A stretch of DNA of 64,000 bases, taken from the NCBI RefSeq assembly GCF_036365825.1, contig NZ_CP142675.1, positions 1,116,001-1,180,000 of the forward strand, read 5' to 3'. Of this stretch, positions 37,637 to 47,131 are shown one piece after another. The number at the start of each line of letters is the position of its first letter. Within the stretch, counting starts at the first letter, position 1. Below the pieces are notes generated by a model. That model did not search any database, had not been told where the DNA came from, and worked only from the letters and a program-made list of their open reading frames with translations. The position numbers and the translations under genes were made by a program. Origin of the DNA: Qipengyuania sp. HL-TH1 (GTDB lineage Bacteria; Pseudomonadota; Alphaproteobacteria; Sphingomonadales; Sphingomonadaceae).

Positions 37637-38179
37637 ATGGCCAAGCGGACCGCCGAGGGCGAACCGATCATCATCAAGAAGTACGCCAACAGGCGGCTCT
37701 ACAACACCGATACGAGCAGCTACATCACGCTGGACGATCTGGCCAAGATGGTCCGCGAGAATGTCGACTTCAACGTCCTCGATGCGAAGTCCGGCGACGA
37801 TATCACGCATACCATCCTGACGCAGATCATCGTCGAGGAAGAAAGCCACGGCACGCACATGCTCCCGGTCAGCTTCCTGCGCGACCTGATCAGCATGTAT
37901 GGCAATTCGATGCAGGCGATGATGCCGAGCTATCTCGAAGCCAGCATGGCAAATTTGCACCGCAACCGCGAACAGATCCAGTCGGCCTTCGCCAAGGGCA
38001 TCGAAGCCAATCCGCTCGCGAAAATGGCCGAGGCCAATTTCAAGATGATGCAGAATGCCGCCGAGGCGTTCATCCCCGCCGCGTCCAAGTCCCCCAGGCC
38101 CGAACAGTCCGACGACCTTGCCGAGATGCGCGCGCAGATGGCCGCGATGCAGAAGAAGCTGGACGAGATGAGCAAATGA
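37637..38179 (+). CDS. phaR: Polyhydroxyalkanoate synthesis repressor PhaR
   Basis: A 180-residue regulator of polyhydroxyalkanoate granule genes. The DNA-binding domain is IIIKKYANRRLYNTDTSSYITLDDLAKMV, followed by the PHB-accumulation domain (DITHTILTQIIVEEE, LPVSFLRDLISMYGNSMQ). The C-terminus is a coiled coil (MRAQMAAMQKKLDEM). It senses polymer or granules and releases DNA. No pha synthase or phasin gene is in this window. ATG 37637 has GGGAG about nine bases upstream. Confidence 0.93.
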   Translation: MAKRTAEGEPIIIKKYANRRLYNTDTSSYITLDDLAKMVRENVDFNVLDAKSGDDITHTILTQIIVEEESHGTHMLPVSFLRDLISMYGNSMQAMMPSYLEASMANLHRNREQIQSAFAKGIEANPLAKMAEANFKMMQNAAEAFIPAASKSPRPEQSDDLAEMRAQMAAMQKKLDEMSK

Positions 38180-38228
38180 CGGCATCGGCCCGCGCGCCGC
38201 TCCGACCAGCAATTACGGGATATTGACC

Positions 38229-39770
38229 ATGGCCCAGATCCGCCATGCCTTGAACACACGCCGCGACGATGATTTCGCCGCCTGGTACCAGGACGTCATC
38301 AGCTCCGCCGAAATGGCCGAGGAATCGGGCGTGCGCGGCTGCATGGTGATCCGCCCGTGGGGCTTCGGCATCTGGGAGCGCATGCAGCGCCTGCTCGACG
38401 ACCGGATCAAGGCGACGGGGCATGAAAATGCCTATTTCCCGATCTTCATCCCGCTCTCCAATTTCGAGCGTGAGGCCGAGCATGTCGAAGGCTTTGCCAA
38501 GGAAATGGCGGTGGTCACGCATCACCGGCTGATCGCGGGCAAGGATGGCGGGCTGATCCCCGATCCCGAGGCCAAGCTGGAAGAACCGCTGGTGGTGCGC
38601 CCGACCTCGGAAACGATCATCGGCGATGCCATGGCGCGCTGGATCCAGAGCTGGCGCGACCTGCCGCTGAAGCTCAACCAGTGGGCCAATGTCGTGCGCT
38701 GGGAAATGCGCACGCGCATGTTCCTGCGGACCAGCGAATTCCTGTGGCAGGAAGGCCATACCGCGCATGCCGACGAGGCGGAGGCGAAAGAGCACACGCT
38801 GACCATGCTCGAGGTTTACCGGGCCTTTGCCGACGAGGACCTCGCACTGGCAGTGGTGCCCGGTGAAAAGCCCGAGAACGAGCGTTTTCCGGGCGCGGTC
38901 GAGACCTGGTCGATCGAGGCGATGATGCAGGACGGCAAGGCGCTGCAGGCGGGCACCAGCCATTATCTCGGCACCAATTTCGCGCAGGCTTCGGGGATCA
39001 AGTACCAGAACCGCGAGGGCGGCGAGAGCCTGGCGCATACCACCAGCTGGGGCGTTTCGACGCGGATGGTCGGCGGCGTCATCATGACGCATGGCGATGA
39101 CGACGGCCTGCGCCTGCCGCCCAAGATCGCGCCGCAGCAGGTGGTGATCCTGCCGATGCTGCGCGACAAGCCCGAAGACCAGGCGCTGATCGACTATTGC
39201 GAGGTCCTGCGCGCGACGCTGGCCGGCCAGAGCGTGCTTGGCGAACCGCTCCGCGTGCTGCTCGACACGCGGCCGGGCAAGGCCGCGCAGAAGCGCTGGG
39301 ACTATGTCCGCAAGGGCGCGCCGGTGATCGTCGAGGTGGGCGGGCGCGACATGGACAATGGCGTTGTCAGCATGCTGCGCCGCGACCGTTTGTGGGATGC
39401 CGAAACCGGCAAGCCCGCCTTCGAGAACCCGACGCGCGAAGCCGCAGGGGAGGCCATTCCCGCGATCCTCACCGACATGCAGGCAGCATTGCTTGCCCGG
39501 GCTGCCGAGCGCCGCGATGCGAACATCACCCGCGGGGTCACCGATTTCGCCGAGGTGGAAAAGCACTTCTCCGCCTCGCGCTATCCCGGCTGGGTCGAGG
39601 TGCAATGGTCGAAGCCGACCGGCGCCGCGCTGGAACAGGTCGTCGAGCGGCTGAAGGACCACAAGCTCACCATCCGCAACGTGCCGATCGGGGCCGAGGC
39701 GGTCGATGGCGCGTGCATCTTCACCGGCGAACCCGCGGTCGAGCGCGTGCTGCTGGCAAAGGCCTATTAG
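38229..39770 (+). CDS. proS: Prolyl-tRNA synthetase, short alphaproteobacterial type
   Basis: A 513-residue class II synthetase. Motif 1 region: GCMVIRPWGFGIWERMQRLLDDRI. Motif 2: VRPTSETIIGDAMARWIQSWRDLPLKLNQWANVVRWE. Motif 3 region: GGVIMTHGDDDGLRLPPKIAP. The editing insertion found in Escherichia coli ProS is absent, as is usual in alphaproteobacteria. ATG 38229 was preferred to TTG 38223. Confidence 0.95.
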   Translation: MAQIRHALNTRRDDDFAAWYQDVISSAEMAEESGVRGCMVIRPWGFGIWERMQRLLDDRIKATGHENAYFPIFIPLSNFEREAEHVEGFAKEMAVVTHHRLIAGKDGGLIPDPEAKLEEPLVVRPTSETIIGDAMARWIQSWRDLPLKLNQWANVVRWEMRTRMFLRTSEFLWQEGHTAHADEAEAKEHTLTMLEVYRAFADEDLALAVVPGEKPENERFPGAVETWSIEAMMQDGKALQAGTSHYLGTNFAQASGIKYQNREGGESLAHTTSWGVSTRMVGGVIMTHGDDDGLRLPPKIAPQQVVILPMLRDKPEDQALIDYCEVLRATLAGQSVLGEPLRVLLDTRPGKAAQKRWDYVRKGAPVIVEVGGRDMDNGVVSMLRRDRLWDAETGKPAFENPTREAAGEAIPAILTDMQAALLARAAERRDANITRGVTDFAEVEKHFSASRYPGWVEVQWSKPTGAALEQVVERLKDHKLTIRNVPIGAEAVDGACIFTGEPAVERVLLAKAY

Positions 39771-39803
39771 TCAGACCGTGACACCGGGCCTTGCCATCCC
39801 CAT

Positions 39804-42122
39804 ATGGCGCGCATGACAAAACAGAACACGAACCGGCGGCGTCAGGGGATGCCGTCGAAAGAACAGATACTCGAATTCATCCAGACCTCCGACACGCCCG
39901 CTGGCAAGCGCGAAATCGCCAAGGCCTTCGGGCTCAAGGGTCAGGAAAAGATCACGCTGAAAAAGCGTCTCAAGGACATGGCCGAGGAAGGCCTCATCGA
40001 CGGCAAGCGCACTGCCTATCACCGGATGGGCGGCGTGCCCAAGGTGACCGTGCTCAAGGTCGTCGCGATCGAGGATGGCGAAGTAATTGCCGAGCCCGAG
40101 AACTGGGCCCCCGACAGCAAGGAAAAGCCGCCGCGGCTGGTGGTGCGCGAAACGACCAAGATGGCTGCGCTGAAGCGCGGCGACCGGATCCTCGCGCGCA
40201 ACGAGGAAACCGATGACGGCTGGCGCGCGACGCCGATGAAGAAGCTTCCCGCGCGCACCGAAGGCATGATGGGCGTCGTCGAATTCGATGGCGCGGGCAA
40301 GCCATGGCTCGCTCCGGTCGACAAGCGCGTACGCGAAAGTGCGCCGATCGGCGATCTGGGCGAGGCGGAGGCAGGCGAGCTGGTGCTGGCCGAACGCATG
40401 GGCAAATCCGCCCGCGCGAAGGTCAAGGTGGTCGAGGTGATCGGCGACCCGTTGGCACCCAAGGCATTCAGCCTGATCGCCATCGCTAAGCATGGCATCC
40501 CGCATGTCTTCCCGAGCGAAACCATCGCCGAGGCCGAGCGCGCGGTCGACCTGCCGCTCTCGCCCGATCACCGCGAGGATTTGCGCAACGTCCCCATCGT
40601 CGCGATCGATCCCGCCGATGCGCGCGACCATGACGATGCCATCTGGGCCGAGCCTGACGGGAAGGGCGGTTACCGCGCGATCATCGCGATCGCCGATGTC
40701 AGCTACTACGTGCGCCCCGGCGGCGAGCTGGACCGCGAGGCGCGCAAGCGCGGCAATTCGGTCTATTTCCCCGACCGCGTCGTGCCGATGCTTCCCGAAG
40801 TGCTCAGCGCCGATGTCTGCAGCCTCAAGCAGGATGTCGACCGCGCCGCGATGGCCTGCCACATAAGCATCGACAAGGACGGCAAGGTCAGCGACTGGCG
40901 CTTTACCCGCGCCATCGTCCGGCTGGCGAAGAACATCGCCTATGAGGACGCGCAGGCCGCGATCGATGCGGGCGACGCGCCCGAATATCTGCAGAACCTG
41001 TGGGGCGCGTGGAAGCTGCTGTTCAAGGCGCGGCAGGCACGCGACCCGCTCGATCTCGAACTGCCCGAACGGCAGGTCCGCCTCAATGACGAGGGCGTGA
41101 TCGAGGAGATCGCGATCCGCGAACGGCTCGACGCGCACCGCGTGGTCGAGGATTTCATGATCGCTGCAAATGTCGCGGCGGCCAAGGCGCTCGAGGCCAA
41201 GGCCGCGCCGGTGGTCTACCGCGTCCACGAACAGCCGAGCCGCGAGAAATTGCTCGCCTTCCGCGAATATCTCGCCACGCAGGGCAAGAAGTTCGCGCTG
41301 GGCCAGGTGATCACGCCGGGCCTGTTCAACCGCATGCTCAAGGACATTTCCGAGCCGGCGGAAAAAGCGCTCATCATGGAAGCGGTGCTGCGCAGCCAGA
41401 CGCAGGCGTTTTACGGGCCGCAGAATGCGGGCCACTTCGGCCTCTCGCTCGGCAGCTATGCGCATTTCACCTCGCCGATCCGGCGGTATGCCGACCTGCT
41501 GGTGCACCGCGCGCTGGTCGATGCCTACAAGCTCGAACAGCCCAAACCAAAGGTCGACCTGCCCGAAGGCTCGGGCCTGTCCGACCGTGACAAAACCGCG
41601 CTGCACCAGATCACCGACGCGATCAGCCAGACCGAACGCCGCGCGATGGAGGCCGAACGCGACACGATCGACCGCTATGTCGCGGCCTGGCTCTCGGGCC
41701 GCGTGGGCGAGACCTTCGACACGCGCATCACCGGGGTGCAGGGCTTCGGCTTCTTCGCCACGATCGAGCAGCTCGGCGGCGACGGGCTGGTCCCGGTCAG
41801 CACGCTGGGGCGCGAATATTTCAGCTATGACGAAGGCGCGCGCAAGCTCGTCGGCGAACGCAGCGGCACCGAATATGCCGTCGGCGACCGGCTCAAGCTC
41901 AAGCTCGCCGAAGCCAATGCGCTGACCGGCGCGCTCAAGTTCGAAGTGCCCGACAGCGATGGCGCGGGGATCGAACCGCGCGGCAACCGCGCCCCGGAAA
42001 AGAAGCGGACGCACCAGAACAAGGGTCCGAAGAAGGGCCAGGGTGCCCCGCGCCAGTCGCACCCCGCAGGCAAGCGCGGGCGCCCGGGGAACATCCGCCA
42101 TCAGGGGCGCAAGAAGAAGTAA
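39804..42122 (+). CDS. rnr: Ribonuclease R
   Basis: A 772-residue processive 3'-5' exoribonuclease of the RNB family, active on structured RNA. Layout: N-terminal winged helix (SKEQILEFIQTSDTPAGKREIAKAFG), cold-shock domains, and a catalytic RNB domain with the metal-binding aspartates in AIDPADARDHDDAIW and GHFGLSLGSYAHFTSPIRRYADLLVH. An S1 domain (GVQGFGFFATIEQLGGDGLV) and a basic tail (KKGQGAPRQSHPAGKRGRP) follow. ATG 39813 is an alternative start. Confidence 0.95.
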   Translation: MARMTKQNTNRRRQGMPSKEQILEFIQTSDTPAGKREIAKAFGLKGQEKITLKKRLKDMAEEGLIDGKRTAYHRMGGVPKVTVLKVVAIEDGEVIAEPENWAPDSKEKPPRLVVRETTKMAALKRGDRILARNEETDDGWRATPMKKLPARTEGMMGVVEFDGAGKPWLAPVDKRVRESAPIGDLGEAEAGELVLAERMGKSARAKVKVVEVIGDPLAPKAFSLIAIAKHGIPHVFPSETIAEAERAVDLPLSPDHREDLRNVPIVAIDPADARDHDDAIWAEPDGKGGYRAIIAIADVSYYVRPGGELDREARKRGNSVYFPDRVVPMLPEVLSADVCSLKQDVDRAAMACHISIDKDGKVSDWRFTRAIVRLAKNIAYEDAQAAIDAGDAPEYLQNLWGAWKLLFKARQARDPLDLELPERQVRLNDEGVIEEIAIRERLDAHRVVEDFMIAANVAAAKALEAKAAPVVYRVHEQPSREKLLAFREYLATQGKKFALGQVITPGLFNRMLKDISEPAEKALIMEAVLRSQTQAFYGPQNAGHFGLSLGSYAHFTSPIRRYADLLVHRALVDAYKLEQPKPKVDLPEGSGLSDRDKTALHQITDAISQTERRAMEAERDTIDRYVAAWLSGRVGETFDTRITGVQGFGFFATIEQLGGDGLVPVSTLGREYFSYDEGARKLVGERSGTEYAVGDRLKLKLAEANALTGALKFEVPDSDGAGIEPRGNRAPEKKRTHQNKGPKKGQGAPRQSHPAGKRGRPGNIRHQGRKKK

Positions 42123-42168
42123 CGGAACACGCCGGGGGGCGGCTCATTGGGTTGGTGAAGGAGCCTTC

Positions 42169-42690
42169 ATGACCCAGCTTATCCCCGGCCAGAGCGTCCC
42201 CGATCTCGACCTGCCGCTGACCATCGATGCGCGCTTCGAACTGTCGAAGCAGCAGCCCGAGGCGTTCACCCTGCTGGTGTTCTACCGCGGCAAGCATTGC
42301 CCGATCTGCAAGAAGTACCTCACCGAACTGAGCGGCAAGCTCGACCAGTTCACCGACAAGGGCATCAACGTCTTCGCAGTGTCGATGGACAGCCCCGAAC
42401 GCGCCGCGGTCAGCCATGAGGAATGGGACACGGGCGAGGTCCCGCTGGCGCATTCGCTGAGCGAGGAAAAGGCCCGCGAATGGGGCCTCTACATCAGCGA
42501 AAAGCGGGAGGGCAGCGAAGAACCCGACATCTTCTCCGAACCGGGACTGTTCCTGGTCAAGCCCGATGGCACGCTGCATTTCGCCGTGGTCCAGAACGCG
42601 CCATTCACGCGGCCCGATCTCGATGACCTGCTCAGCGGTATCAGCTTCACGCTGGACAAGGATTATCCCACCCGCGGCACGCTGACCTGA
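42169..42690 (+). CDS. Peroxiredoxin-like (AhpC/TSA) protein
   Basis: A 173-residue thioredoxin-fold protein of the peroxiredoxin-like group. The active site reads FYRGKHCPICKKYLTEL, a CxxC in place of the PxxxTxxC loop of true peroxiredoxins. VFAVSMDSPERAAVSHEEW and LFLVKPDGTLHF follow. Likely a thiol-disulfide reductase or peroxidase; substrate unknown. Preceded by GAAGGAG; it ends 4 bp before the stop of the opposing stress-protein gene. Confidence 0.85.
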   Translation: MTQLIPGQSVPDLDLPLTIDARFELSKQQPEAFTLLVFYRGKHCPICKKYLTELSGKLDQFTDKGINVFAVSMDSPERAAVSHEEWDTGEVPLAHSLSEEKAREWGLYISEKREGSEEPDIFSEPGLFLVKPDGTLHFAVVQNAPFTRPDLDDLLSGISFTLDKDYPTRGTLT

Positions 42691-42694
42691 TCGC

Positions 42695-43147
42695 TCAGGC
42701 GAGGCGGTCGATCTCTTCGCGGCTGAGCCCGCCGGGGACGAGATAGAGCGGGCAGGGCAATTGCCCCGCATGCGCTGCGAAATGCGTCACCAGCGGGCCC
42801 GAGCCGCCCTCGGCATGCGTCGCCAGCACCAGCGCGGCGATATTGCCGTGCTCGTCGATATATTTCCGGATGACATCGGCAGGTGATCCCGGTCGCACCG
42901 CGATGGTGGGCATCTTGCCGCTTTCGGCAAAGATGTTGCCCGCGGCGGAATTGGCCATCACCTCGGCGCGTTCGCGCGCCTCCTGTTCGATAGTCGCCTG
43001 GACCCCGCCGAAGGCGTTGAAGGTCTGCTGCGGCACGAGCGCGAGGATATGCACCGATCCGCCGGTCTTCTGCGCGCGCAGCGAGGCAAACCGCAGCGCC
43101 TGCTTGGCCTCCTCGGTCTCGTCCATCACGACAAGGTATGTGCGCAT
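42695..43147 (-). CDS. Universal stress protein (UspA family)
   Basis: A 150-residue single-domain Usp fold starting YLVVMDETEEAKQALRFASLRA. The expected nucleotide-binding GxxGS(T) loop is not canonical: the C-terminal segment reads ATHAEGGSGPLVTHFAAHAG. Usp proteins modulate stress survival, often binding ATP. It is divergent from the pyruvate dehydrogenase E2 gene. Confidence 0.85.
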   Translation of the reverse strand: MRTYLVVMDETEEAKQALRFASLRAQKTGGSVHILALVPQQTFNAFGGVQATIEQEARERAEVMANSAAGNIFAESGKMPTIAVRPGSPADVIRKYIDEHGNIAALVLATHAEGGSGPLVTHFAAHAGQLPCPLYLVPGGLSREEIDRLA

Positions 43148-43278
43148 AATTGCTCCCCGATCCTTGCGCGCGGGTTACCCGTAAATTCGTATTCTGCGCA
43201 AGGACCTTGCAGCGCAGGGGCATCTTCGGCAGAGGTCGCGGCACAACTCTCTCCCCAGCGAGGACGTAACGTCAGACC

Positions 43279-44601
43279 ATGCCCACGCCGATCAAGATGC
43301 CCGCCCTGTCGCCCACCATGGAGGAGGGCACGCTCGCCAAATGGCTGGTCAAGCCGGGGGACAAGGTCGAGGCCGGCGACATCATGGCCGAGATCGAAAC
43401 CGACAAGGCGACGATGGAATTCGAGGCCGTCGATGAAGGCACGATCGCCAGCATTGCGGTCGAGGAAGGCAGCGAAGGGGTGAAGGTCGGCACCGTGATC
43501 GCGATGCTCGCCGAAGAGGGCGAGGATCTCGACGAAGCGGCCGCTGCGGCGCCCGCGGATACGAAGAGCGAAGCGGAAAGCGAGCCGGAAACCATCCCCG
43601 CTCAGCCGAAAGAAAAGGACGTCGTCCCAGCGCAAGCTGGGACCGCTACCCACACCGCGCAACCGAAAGCGACCCCAGCTTCCGCTGGGGCGACGGGCAA
43701 GGACCGCATCATCGCCTCACCGCTCGCGCGCCGGATCGCCGAACAGAAGGGCGTGGATCTTGCGGACGTGACCGGCTCCGGCCCGCGCGGCCGGATCATC
43801 AAGGCCGATGTCGAAGGGCTCGAAGCCGGGGCGGCCCCCGCCAAGGCCGAAGCGTCCGCGCCCGCGGCCAGCGCGCCGCCCAGGCCCGCGACGCTCGGCG
43901 GCGATCTCGATGCGCCCTACGAAGCATCCAAGCTCAACAATGTCCGCAAGGTCATCGCGCGCCGCCTGACCGAGGCCAAGCAGACGATCCCGCATATCTA
44001 CCTCACCGTCGACGTGCGGCTCGATGCGCTGCTCGACCTGCGCAAGCAGCTCAATGCCAGCCTCGAAACCGATGGCGTGAAGCTCTCGGTCAACGATCTG
44101 CTGATCAAGGCGCTCGCCCGCGCGCTCCAGCGCGTTCCGGCATGTAATGTCAGCTTCCAGGGCAACGAGCTGTACCAGTATTCGCGCGAGGACATCTCGG
44201 TCGCCGTCGCCGCGCCCTCGGGCCTGATCACCCCGATTATCCGCGATGCGGGCAGGAAGGGCCTCGCGCAGATCAGCACCGAGATGAAGGAGCTGGCGGC
44301 CAAGGCGAAGGACAACAAGCTGCAGCCGCAGGAATACCAGGGCGGCACCGCCAGCCTGTCCAACCTCGGCATGTTCGGCACCAAGCAGTTCGACGCGGTG
44401 ATCAACCCGCCGCAGGCGATGATCCTCGCGGTCGGCGCAGGCGAGCAGCGCCCGCATGTGATCGACGGCGCGCTCGGCGTTGCCACGGTGATGAGCGCCA
44501 CCGGCAGCTTCGACCACCGCGCCATCGACGGCGCCGACGGCGCGCGACTGATGGAAGCCTTCCAGCAACTGTGCGAGAACCCGATGGGGCTGGTGGTTTG
44601 A
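43279..44601 (+). CDS. pdhC: Pyruvate dehydrogenase complex E2, dihydrolipoyl acetyltransferase
   Basis: A 440-residue E2 core subunit that passes acetyl groups from E1 to CoA. Residues 1-80 form the lipoyl domain, with lipoylated K43 in [11 protein letters not shown]. Residues about 110-140 are an Ala/Pro linker enlarged by a palindromic repeat. The E1/E3-binding domain follows ([20 protein letters not shown]). The C-terminal catalytic domain has [16 protein letters not shown]. The E1 genes are not in the window; E3 lies downstream at 45679. Confidence 0.93.
   Translation: MPTPIKMPALSPTMEEGTLAKWLVKPGDKVEAGDIMAEIETDKATMEFEAVDEGTIASIAVEEGSEGVKVGTVIAMLAEEGEDLDEAAAAAPADTKSEAESEPETIPAQPKEKDVVPAQAGTATHTAQPKATPASAGATGKDRIIASPLARRIAEQKGVDLADVTGSGPRGRIIKADVEGLEAGAAPAKAEASAPAASAPPRPATLGGDLDAPYEASKLNNVRKVIARRLTEAKQTIPHIYLTVDVRLDALLDLRKQLNASLETDGVKLSVNDLLIKALARALQRVPACNVSFQGNELYQYSREDISVAVAAPSGLITPIIRDAGRKGLAQISTEMKELAAKAKDNKLQPQEYQGGTASLSNLGMFGTKQFDAVINPPQAMILAVGAGEQRPHVIDGALGVATVMSATGSFDHRAIDGADGARLMEAFQQLCENPMGLVV
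43621..43694 (+). repeat. Palindromic repeat element inside the pdhC coding sequence
   Basis: Two small hairpins face each other: GTCCCAGC-GCAA-GCTGGGAC (43624-43643) and CCCCAGC-TTCC-GCTGGGG (43673-43690). The outer arms 43621-43631 and 43684-43694 are reverse complements at 10 of 11 positions. The element is translated in frame as VVPAQAGT...ATPASAGAT without disrupting the gene. This looks like the short mobile-like palindromes that are intergenic in many alphaproteobacteria. Confidence 0.7.
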
Positions 44602-45080
44602 TCGACTCGATCTCCAGCCGGGCTGCTACTGCAATTGTTCTTGGCTTTCTGTTGGTAGTAGCCGAGTTCGCGTATTTTAGCGGTTCTCTAAGTTCCGTTA
44701 GGTCTCAAGACCTGATCTGGTATTTGTTTGCCTCGCCGGTTCTCATTCCCATCGGCATTCTGACTTCTGCTTCGGCTTTAGTCGCGCTCAGCATCTCGCT
44801 GATTGTTGAAAGAATCGAGTGGAAGTTGGCGTTGCTTTTGGCTGCTGTCGTCCTTCAGTTTTGGTTATGGCCAGACTCGCCTAGGTGCAGGTCGCGATCC
44901 GGTTGTGAAGACCCTCTGGAATTTTATCGTCACGTGGTGATCTTTTTTTGGATAATCGCCATCGCATTTCATGGCGCCTTCTTCTTCTTGAGGGCAAAAA
45001 ATGCGGTCGAGAGCGATCCATATCTCGAGAGTTTGAGGGAGCGGAATGATGAGGTGAGGAGCCGTCGCGAGCATGACTGA
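44598..45080 (+). CDS. Hypothetical AT-rich membrane protein
   Basis: A protein of about 160 residues that I do not recognise. It has four or five hydrophobic helices ([80 protein letters not shown]), a CRSRSGCED loop, and a charged tail. The start is taken as TTG 44598, overlapping the E2 stop; the frame also opens upstream at 44571. Counted GC is 45% in 44641-44700 against 67% in 44521-44580, so it is clearly foreign in composition. It overlaps the thioesterase start by 8 bp. Confidence 0.6.
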   Translation: MIDSISSRAATAIVLGFLLVVAEFAYFSGSLSSVRSQDLIWYLFASPVLIPIGILTSASALVALSISLIVERIEWKLALLLAAVVLQFWLWPDSPRCRSRSGCEDPLEFYRHVVIFFWIIAIAFHGAFFFLRAKNAVESDPYLESLRERNDEVRSRREHD

Positions 45081-45450
45081 CCGCTTCCCCCTAATCCGCG
45101 TCACCGCCATGCCCACCGACCTCAACCCCTATGGCGGGGTGTTCGGCGGGTGGTTGATGAGCCAGATGGCGCTCGGCGCCGGGTCGCTCGCGAGCCGCGA
45201 GGGGAAGGGCAAGGCGGTGGTCGTCTCGGCAAGTGATTTCGCATTTCCCGGCGCGATGCAGGTGGGCGACGAGCTGTCGGTCTATTGCGATATCGCCGCG
45301 ACCGGCACCACCTCGCTCACCATCACTGCCGAAGCGATCGGGCGCGAGCGTAATGGCGAAGCCGAAACCAAGGTCGCGCAAGGCACGTTCAAATTCGTCC
45401 TGCTCGACGAAAACGACCGCCCGCGCGCGGTGGCGGAGCGGTGGGCTTGA
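45073..45450 (+). CDS. Acyl-CoA thioesterase, hotdog fold
   Basis: A 125-residue single hotdog-fold enzyme of the YciA/BFIT type that cleaves acyl-CoA thioesters. Visible marks: MPTDLNPYGGVFGGWLMSQMALGAGSLAS (helix with the active-site loop), DFAFPGAMQVGDELSVYC, and GTFKFVLLDENDRPR. The expected catalytic Asp/Asn in the N-P-Y-G region is present. It is in the normal codon style of the host, unlike the gene just before it. Confidence 0.83.
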   Translation: MTDRFPLIRVTAMPTDLNPYGGVFGGWLMSQMALGAGSLASREGKGKAVVVSASDFAFPGAMQVGDELSVYCDIAATGTTSLTITAEAIGRERNGEAETKVAQGTFKFVLLDENDRPRAVAERWA

Positions 45451-45466
45451 TAGGAATGTCGCAGCC

Positions 45467-45500
45467 CCCTCTCCCGACCCTCTCCCGCAAGGGGAGAGGG
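45467..45500. repeat. Intergenic CCCTCTCCC palindromic repeat
   Basis: CCCTCTCCC occurs twice (45467-45475 and 45478-45486), and the second copy pairs with GGGAGAGGG (45492-45500) over 9 bases with a 5-base loop. No T tract follows, so it is probably a dispersed short repeat rather than a full terminator. It lies between the thioesterase and lipoamide dehydrogenase genes, the widest gap in the window (228 bp). Confidence 0.65.
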
Positions 45501-45678
45501 GCTATGAGCGCTGTCCTACAGGCCCGGGTCCATGCGATACGCAGCCGCATGACCCGCACGCATTTCCCGCTCCGGACCGCCGCAATTCGCGGTCCCGCGC
45601 GACCCGGATTTTCTTCGCTTGGACCGTGTAACACCCGGTCCATGTCTGCGACCAAACGAGAGACTACAGAGACGAATC

Positions 45679-47094
45679 ATGGCTGACACCAAATACGACG
45701 TCATCGTGCTCGGCAGCGGCCCCGGCGGCTATGTCGCGGCCATCCGCTGCGCGCAGCTGGGGCTCAAGACCGCCATCGTCGAGCGCGAACTGCTCGGCGG
45801 GATCTGCCTCAACTGGGGCTGCATCCCGACCAAGGCGCTGCTGCGTTCGGCCGAGATCCTGCATTATGCGCAGCATGCCAAGGATTACGGGCTCAAGATC
45901 GCAGGCGCGATCGAGGCCGATCTCGAGGCGGTGGTCAAGCGCAGCCGCGGGGTCGCCAAGCAGCTCAACCAGGGCGTCACGCACCTGATGAAGAAGAACA
46001 AGATCGCGGTGCGTATGGGCGAGGGCACGCTGACCGGCCCCACCAGCCTCACCGTGAAGGGCGACAAGGGCGAGGAGAAGCTCACCGCCAAGCATGTGAT
46101 CGTCGCCACCGGCGCGCGCGCACGCGACCTGCCCTTCGCTCCGGCGGACGGCGAACGCGTGTGGACCTACCGCCACGCGATGACGCCCAAGGAAATGCCG
46201 AAGAAGCTGCTGGTGATCGGCAGCGGCGCGATCGGGATCGAGTTCGCCAGCTTCTACAACGACATGGGCGTCGATGTGACCGTGGTCGAAATGCTCGACC
46301 GCGTGGTGCCGGTCGAGGATGCGGAGGTCTCGGCCTTCCTCGAGAAGAGCCTCACCAAGCAGGGCATGACGATCATGACCGGCGCGGGGGTCGAGGACCT
46401 CAAGGTTACTGCCAAGGGCGTGACCGCCAAGATCAAGGACAGCAAGGGCAAGATAAGCGAGACCGAATTCAGCCATTGCATCACCGCGATCGGCATAGTC
46501 CCCAACACCGAAAATGTCGGGCTGGAAAAGCTGGCCGAAATGGACCGCGGTTTCATCCAGATCGACGATTACGGGCGCACCAAATCGAAGGGTCTGTGGG
46601 CGATCGGTGACTGCACACCGGGGCCGTGGCTGGCGCACAAGGCGAGCCACGAAGGCGTCACCACCGCCGAGGCGATTGCGAAGGAACTCGGCAACAAGGA
46701 CGTCCACCCGCACCCGCTCGACCGCGCCAACATCCCGGGCTGCACCTATTGCCGCCCGCAGATCGCCAGCGTCGGGCTGACCGAGGCCAAGGCAAAGGAA
46801 GCGGGCCGGGAAGTGAAGGCGGGCACCTTCCCCTTCATCGGCAATGGCAAGGCGATCGCGCTGGGCGAGGCCGAGGGCTTCGTGAAGACCGTGTTCGATG
46901 CGAAGACCGGCGAACTGCTCGGCGCGCATATGATCGGCGCCGAGGTCACCGAGATGATCCAGGGCTTCGTCGTGGGCAAGACGCTCGAGACCACCGAGGC
47001 CGAGCTGATGCAGACGGTGTTCCCGCATCCCACGATCAGCGAATCGATGCATGAGAGCGTGCTTGCGAGCTATGGCCGCGCGCTTCATATCTGA
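45679..47094 (+). CDS. lpdA: Dihydrolipoyl dehydrogenase (E3)
   Basis: A 471-residue FAD/NAD enzyme that reoxidises the lipoyl arm of E2. FAD site: VIVLGSGPGGYVAAIRCAQLG. Redox disulfide: GGICLNWGCIPTKALL (CxxxxC). NAD site: LLVIGSGAIGIEFASFYNDMG. GLWAIGDCTPGPWLAHKA follows, and the catalytic HPHPTISESMHESV ends the interface domain. ATG 45679 was chosen because the upstream frame crosses intergenic sequence. Confidence 0.95.
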   Translation: MADTKYDVIVLGSGPGGYVAAIRCAQLGLKTAIVERELLGGICLNWGCIPTKALLRSAEILHYAQHAKDYGLKIAGAIEADLEAVVKRSRGVAKQLNQGVTHLMKKNKIAVRMGEGTLTGPTSLTVKGDKGEEKLTAKHVIVATGARARDLPFAPADGERVWTYRHAMTPKEMPKKLLVIGSGAIGIEFASFYNDMGVDVTVVEMLDRVVPVEDAEVSAFLEKSLTKQGMTIMTGAGVEDLKVTAKGVTAKIKDSKGKISETEFSHCITAIGIVPNTENVGLEKLAEMDRGFIQIDDYGRTKSKGLWAIGDCTPGPWLAHKASHEGVTTAEAIAKELGNKDVHPHPLDRANIPGCTYCRPQIASVGLTEAKAKEAGREVKAGTFPFIGNGKAIALGEAEGFVKTVFDAKTGELLGAHMIGAEVTEMIQGFVVGKTLETTEAELMQTVFPHPTISESMHESVLASYGRALHI

Positions 47095-47131
47095 GGCCTG
47101 ACACGCGCCGCGGCGCGAGGGGGATGACAGC

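Noticed and set aside
39771-42101. Long minus-strand open frame opposite rnr.
   Set aside because: No motifs; rnr on the other strand is complete with catalytic residues.
45467-45500. CRISPR-like direct repeats.
   Set aside because: Only two 9-base copies with a 2-base spacer; they form a hairpin, not an array.
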